A stretch of 64,000 bases of DNA, taken from assembly GCA_029931535.1 (NCBI GenBank), contig JAQPZY010001581.1:558001-622000 (forward strand), written 5' to 3'. Below are positions 61,006-64,000 of the stretch, piece by piece. The DNA is from Margaritifera margaritifera (taxonomy: Eukaryota > Mollusca > Bivalvia > Unionida > Margaritiferidae). Below the pieces are notes generated by a model. The model saw only the letters and a program-made list of their open reading frames with translations, was not told the DNA's origin and searched no databases. The position numbers and the translations under genes are program-made. Position 1 is the stretch's first letter. Each line of letters begins with the position of its first letter.

Positions 61006-61176
61006 CATTTGTCCATCCATGAACTCTGTCAAATGGATAATTAGTCCTGTTACAGTAACTATCAAGGAGATATGAACTGATCCCTAAAAGTTCAAACAGC
61101 TGACTTTGGTCCAGGTCAGACAGTGGGGATGACTCATTAATTTGCTGTTTGCTGAGCCAATTTGAGAATGAGAAAC
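61006..61176 (-). CDS. Exon D, module 1
   Basis: A 171-nt exon coding 57 residues including split codons, beginning G-FSFSNWLSKQQ and continuing with LSDLDQSQLFELLGISSYLL, one Cys (DSYC), and an ending GWTN. Sequons NES and NRT are visible. Acceptor TTTTCAG, donor AAATG/GTGAGC. The leftover G makes GAT (Asp) with exon A of module 2. This exon starts and ends in the same phase, so it could be skipped or duplicated without a frameshift. The pattern FS..WL...LGI..YL...C recurs in all D exons and is probably helical (inference). Confidence 0.88.
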
Positions 61177-61443
61177 CTGAAAAGATAAAAAAAAAAATTA
61201 AATTAGCAATAGCAGATACACGTTATATATTTGTACTTATAAAACACAAAAAGGTAATCCAGATGTAAAACTAAATGCATGATATTAGATGTCAAGCATA
61301 CAAAAATCAGATAAAATGGAAACGTTTGAAATAACATGTTTTGTCTAAACCTGTATCTTTGTTGGTCCTATTTTCAACAATCAAAAAAATCGTCTAACAT
61401 CCTTGTAATGAGCTGATAATGTCTTCTATATGATATCCTGTAC

Positions 61444-61607
61444 CTGAAGTGAGAAAGCCAGCATCAAGCTGACAAGGTACTTTTGGCAAGAGAGCATCCC
61501 GCAGTATGGTTGCATGCAGCTGACAATCTCCTTTTGGATCCAGGCAGATGCTCAAGTCTAAATTCACCAAATACTTCATTCCAAACTGTAGTTCCTGGAT
61601 GTTAAAC
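61444..61607 (-). CDS. Exon B, module 1
   Basis: A 164-nt exon starting FNIQELQFGMKYLVNLDLS and carrying the three-Cys pattern ICLDPKGDC, then VPC. Acceptor TTCTCCAG; donor ACTTCAG/GTACAG, leaving one base that makes GGT (Gly) with exon D. The alternating hydrophobic stretch YLVNLDLSICL looks like beta strand. Length and both phases equal those of B2, B3 and B4. It joins C1 across a 1.7-kb intron in which I see nothing and D1 across a short 267-bp intron. Confidence 0.88.
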
Positions 61608-63309
61608 CTGGAGAACAGGAAATGTTATCATTAAATGGCAAATCTAACATATTATGTTTTGGAATTTAATGGTGACTGAACTTAAAAGCAGCCATGGAGT
61701 TGCTTGAACACAGGTGAAAAATGTCCCACAACAAACATTACCGGTAGGTTCAAAACTGCAAGATTTTAGCATTTTACAAAACAACATCATTACCCCTGAT
61801 AACATCCATTGGAATGGAACACCAAAAATATCTTACTTTTTGCAAGGCTTTAAGGTCCAAACACAGACCTTTCCAAAGGACTAGATTAATTTTTGACTCA
61901 AATCAGCTCTATGTTTGATTTTAATATTTTCCAAATGTATCTACTACATGGCTACTTCATAGAACAGTTCTGTTTTCAACATGGATATTAATCTTTACCG
62001 TGTTTTTAATGCAAAATGATGATGATGTCATATACAATGGAAAACAGCAAATGACATGTATCAACATTCCATATATATGAACGACATGTTCTGTTTGTGT
62101 GCTGCAGTGTATACATAGACATGCAAGAGGAAGAAGTTTATTTTCCCTTTTTGTTTATATTTATCAAAACTTATATGTTTCTTGTTAGTTTTATTATTCT
62201 AAAAGTTTCTTCAATATGGCTAACATTTTCTCATTCATTATAAACCTTTTGCATCAGGTTGCCAAAGGTTCCTAATTCTATCATTGGGAATTGTTTTCTT
62301 GGTGATATTATTCAATTTATGCCAAAGATTTATTTTAATAATGTAGTGTAGTTAGTTTGATGTTTTAGATTAGTTTAAGATATCAAAGTTATTCTAGAAA
62401 AAAATAACAGTACTGGTTCTTCACATTCATATAAAACCTGGTCACATCAAACACTCTAATTCATCGTCACTATCCCATATTAAGAACTCTATCAATTCCA
62501 AAGAAACACTGAAACACATACCACTATAGAAAAATGGTACACATCCCCTAAAGGAATACATATCTGTAGAAGGAATCTGAATGCCAACATCCAAGAGGAA
62601 TACACTGACAAGTACTATACACTAACCTCACAAAAATACACAGATACTTCTGGAAAAATATAACCCTGCACACATAGCACTAGGAAAGAAAAAAGAATCC
62701 ATCCATGAATGAAAAACTGTATGCAATGCAAATAAATCAAGCTGCCTATAATATGGTAAGCATCTAGGAATGCATGGCCTGATTTGCATGTTGAATGGTG
62801 TTGTTTGAGATTCTGATGTAACAAACATAGGGATTTAAGATCCAATGTACCAGCATTTTGATTAGGTGGTTCTCAATTTCTGCTTTGGCTGCTGAAGTGG
62901 CAGCTGCTATCCGGAATGAATGGCCATGACTTTCTCATCTGGATAGCCTAGCACATGTAGACAAAGATGTAGCTTCTTGATAAACACTGATCCAGAAAGT
63001 GGATTAATATTGACTAATGTAAATAGTGGATTTGTAGACTTAAAACAGCTTATACTACTATGGATTACTATATAACTGTTTATAGCTCTTAAGGGGCAAG
63101 TACAATTACCCATTGAAAAGAGTCATATCTGCACCCCATATCTGAACAGACCTGATTTTGATGCCCTCGATAGTAAAGTCCCACTCATCTGGACCACTAG
63201 TCCAAGTTTCATGTCTTGAAAGTCACAGGGGTTAACTTAGCAATAGCTATATCCCTCATTTTTCATATGAGGGAGGGGGGAATAAAAAAAAAACAACAAT
63301 AATACATAC
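61608..63309. other. Intron C1-B1
   Basis: AT-rich, no element or additional exon recognised. Confidence 0.5.
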
Positions 63310-63352
63310 TGTAGCTGGACAACTCCAAAGAGGAAAAACTGCTCTTGTTTTC
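63310..63352 (-). CDS. Exon C, module 1 (repeat-module gene)
   Basis: A 43-nt exon coding G-KQEQFFLFGVVQL-Q, entered two bases into a codon and left after two bases. The acceptor reads TTTAACAG and the donor CTACA/GTATGT. The split codon completes as CAG (Gln) with exon B of this module. It matches the other four C exons in length, phase and the hydrophobic-Gly-hydrophobic core (FLFGVV here). The A exon expected before it is not in the remaining 650 bases and must lie outside the window. Too short to identify alone; the support is its position and frame. Confidence 0.82.
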
Positions 63353-64000
63353 CTGTTAAAAATATTCATAAAGCCATGAAAATGTGTGAAGGTGAAATTA
63401 CAGCAGTTAAAATTTCTATAAATAAAAAAGTTACATGGAATTTGATATTTCTTTAGAAGTGTTAGAAATATAAAAGCCTATATTTCTCTATTAGTTATAC
63501 AGTAAAGTGTCATTAATCCAGACTCCATTAATATGAATCCATCAATATTTGAACAAAAGCACCTGGGAACCAATTTCCTCTAATATTCTTTTTACGATGA
63601 CTCATTAATCTGAATTCCTTATTGATTTGTGTACAAAGAAGAGATGGAAACAAAAATGTCCTCATTAACAAATTTCCTTTGTACTATAAAGAATAACAAG
63701 TTTTGTATTAAATTAGTAAAATTGCAATTATTTGTTTGTAGGTGTTGTTCATCATTTGATATGTTTGTGAATACATATTTAATAAAGTTTGAACACAACT
63801 TTGTTTCTGTTAAATAATTCAGCATGAACATTTGTGACAATTTGCCAAGATCACGGAAGTAAAAAGGCTATTGAATGAAACCATTCCCAGAAATTGTATA
63901 TTGAATATATTAAATCCACTTAAGCAGCAGCATAAAACAATGAAGGAATTCAGATTTTATGCTTAAGTTGGTAGAACTTCCTTTGTAAAGTTAGGAAAGA
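63353..64000. other. Right-edge intron
   Basis: Precedes C1 in the transcript. I searched for an exon A ending in EKL...WG plus GT and found none, so A1 lies outside. Confidence 0.5.

Larger units (their letters stand above)
4767..63352 (-). other. Giant multi-exon gene of a repeated cysteine-rich module (18 exons seen, both ends open)
   Basis: Eighteen exons join in one open frame of 853 codons with GT-AG introns throughout. They repeat a four-exon cassette A-C-B-D five times (modules 1-5, right to left). Each full module is about 191-198 residues with ten cysteines: six in A, three in B, one in D, none in C. Positions kept in every copy include the CC pair, EKL and terminal WG of exon A, a Gly followed by two hydrophobic residues in C, the spaced Cys trio of B and the W-L plus L-G/L-E-I/L motif of D. 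Sequons (N-x-S/T) are frequent and I saw no membrane segment, so a secreted or surface glycoprotein is inferred. The signal peptide, first exon and stop codon lie outside the window. Function unknown. Exon structure was deduced by eye without transcript support. Confidence 0.85.

Noticed and set aside
60683..61065. Three long frames rich in HTYI
   Set aside because: A period-4 repeat is open in several frames; these are artefacts of the GTAT microsatellite.

Overview
The window is eukaryotic and AT-rich: genes are split by long introns, there are no bacterial-type operons, and most of the DNA is transposon debris. The repeat types point to a mollusc, most likely a bivalve. They include a tRNA-headed SINE with an ACA-rich tail, DIRS tyrosine-recombinase retroelements, RNase H-bearing LINEs, and 120-165 bp tandem repeats ending in GGACAGA/GGATGG motifs. 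I cannot name the species.

The one gene I can support is on the minus strand and runs through nearly the whole window, about 63.35 kb down to 4.77 kb, open at both ends. I found 18 exons by reading splice sites and frame by eye: 2,559 coding bases, 853 codons, no stop codon, every intron GT-AG. The exons form a four-exon cassette used five times. In transcript order it is A (210-213 nt, six Cys including a CC pair, ending EKL...WG), C (43 nt, Gly-Val-Phe-like), B (164-170 nt, three Cys) and D (156-174 nt, F-x-L/F-S-x-W-L start, one Cys). Intron phases are identical in every copy (A/C phase 1, C/B phase 2, B/D phase 1, D/A phase 1), so the cassette can duplicate without breaking frame. Each roughly 197-residue module has ten cysteines and several N-glycosylation sequons, which suggests a large, disulphide-rich, secreted or cell-surface repeat protein. 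I do not recognise a named domain. From unverified memory, similar repeats occur in unnamed large molluscan predicted proteins.

Layout from the right: module 1 (C, B, D) at 63.4-61.0 kb; module 2 at 58.0-50.4 kb; module 3 at 42.3-30.8 kb; module 4 at 30.3-13.6 kb; module 5 (A, C, B) at 13.1-4.8 kb. Exon A of module 1 lies beyond the right edge and exon D of module 5 was not found. A decayed copy of exon A sits just downstream of A5 at 12.7 kb, direct evidence of exon birth and death.

The introns hold the mobile DNA. There are two DIRS elements (6.2-11.1 and 53.6-55.5 kb), the first carrying a SINE with a 12-bp target duplication. There are two LINE families: a microsatellite-tailed one at 14.6, 18.7-19.3 and 19.3-23.2 kb, and an RNase H one at 1.0 and 33.6-38.5 kb. 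A 1.5-kb TA-flanked inverted-repeat element occurs as two complete copies (21.6 and 58.5 kb) and two partial ones. hAT transposase relics lie at 24.5-27.1, 36.5-38.1 and 43.7-44.7 kb, with foldback elements at 40.6 and 58.1 kb. A 3.2-kb inverted-repeat element at 14.7-17.9 kb holds a tandem duplication, and there are six or more tandem-repeat blocks. Most coding relics of retroelements lie in the same orientation as the host gene.
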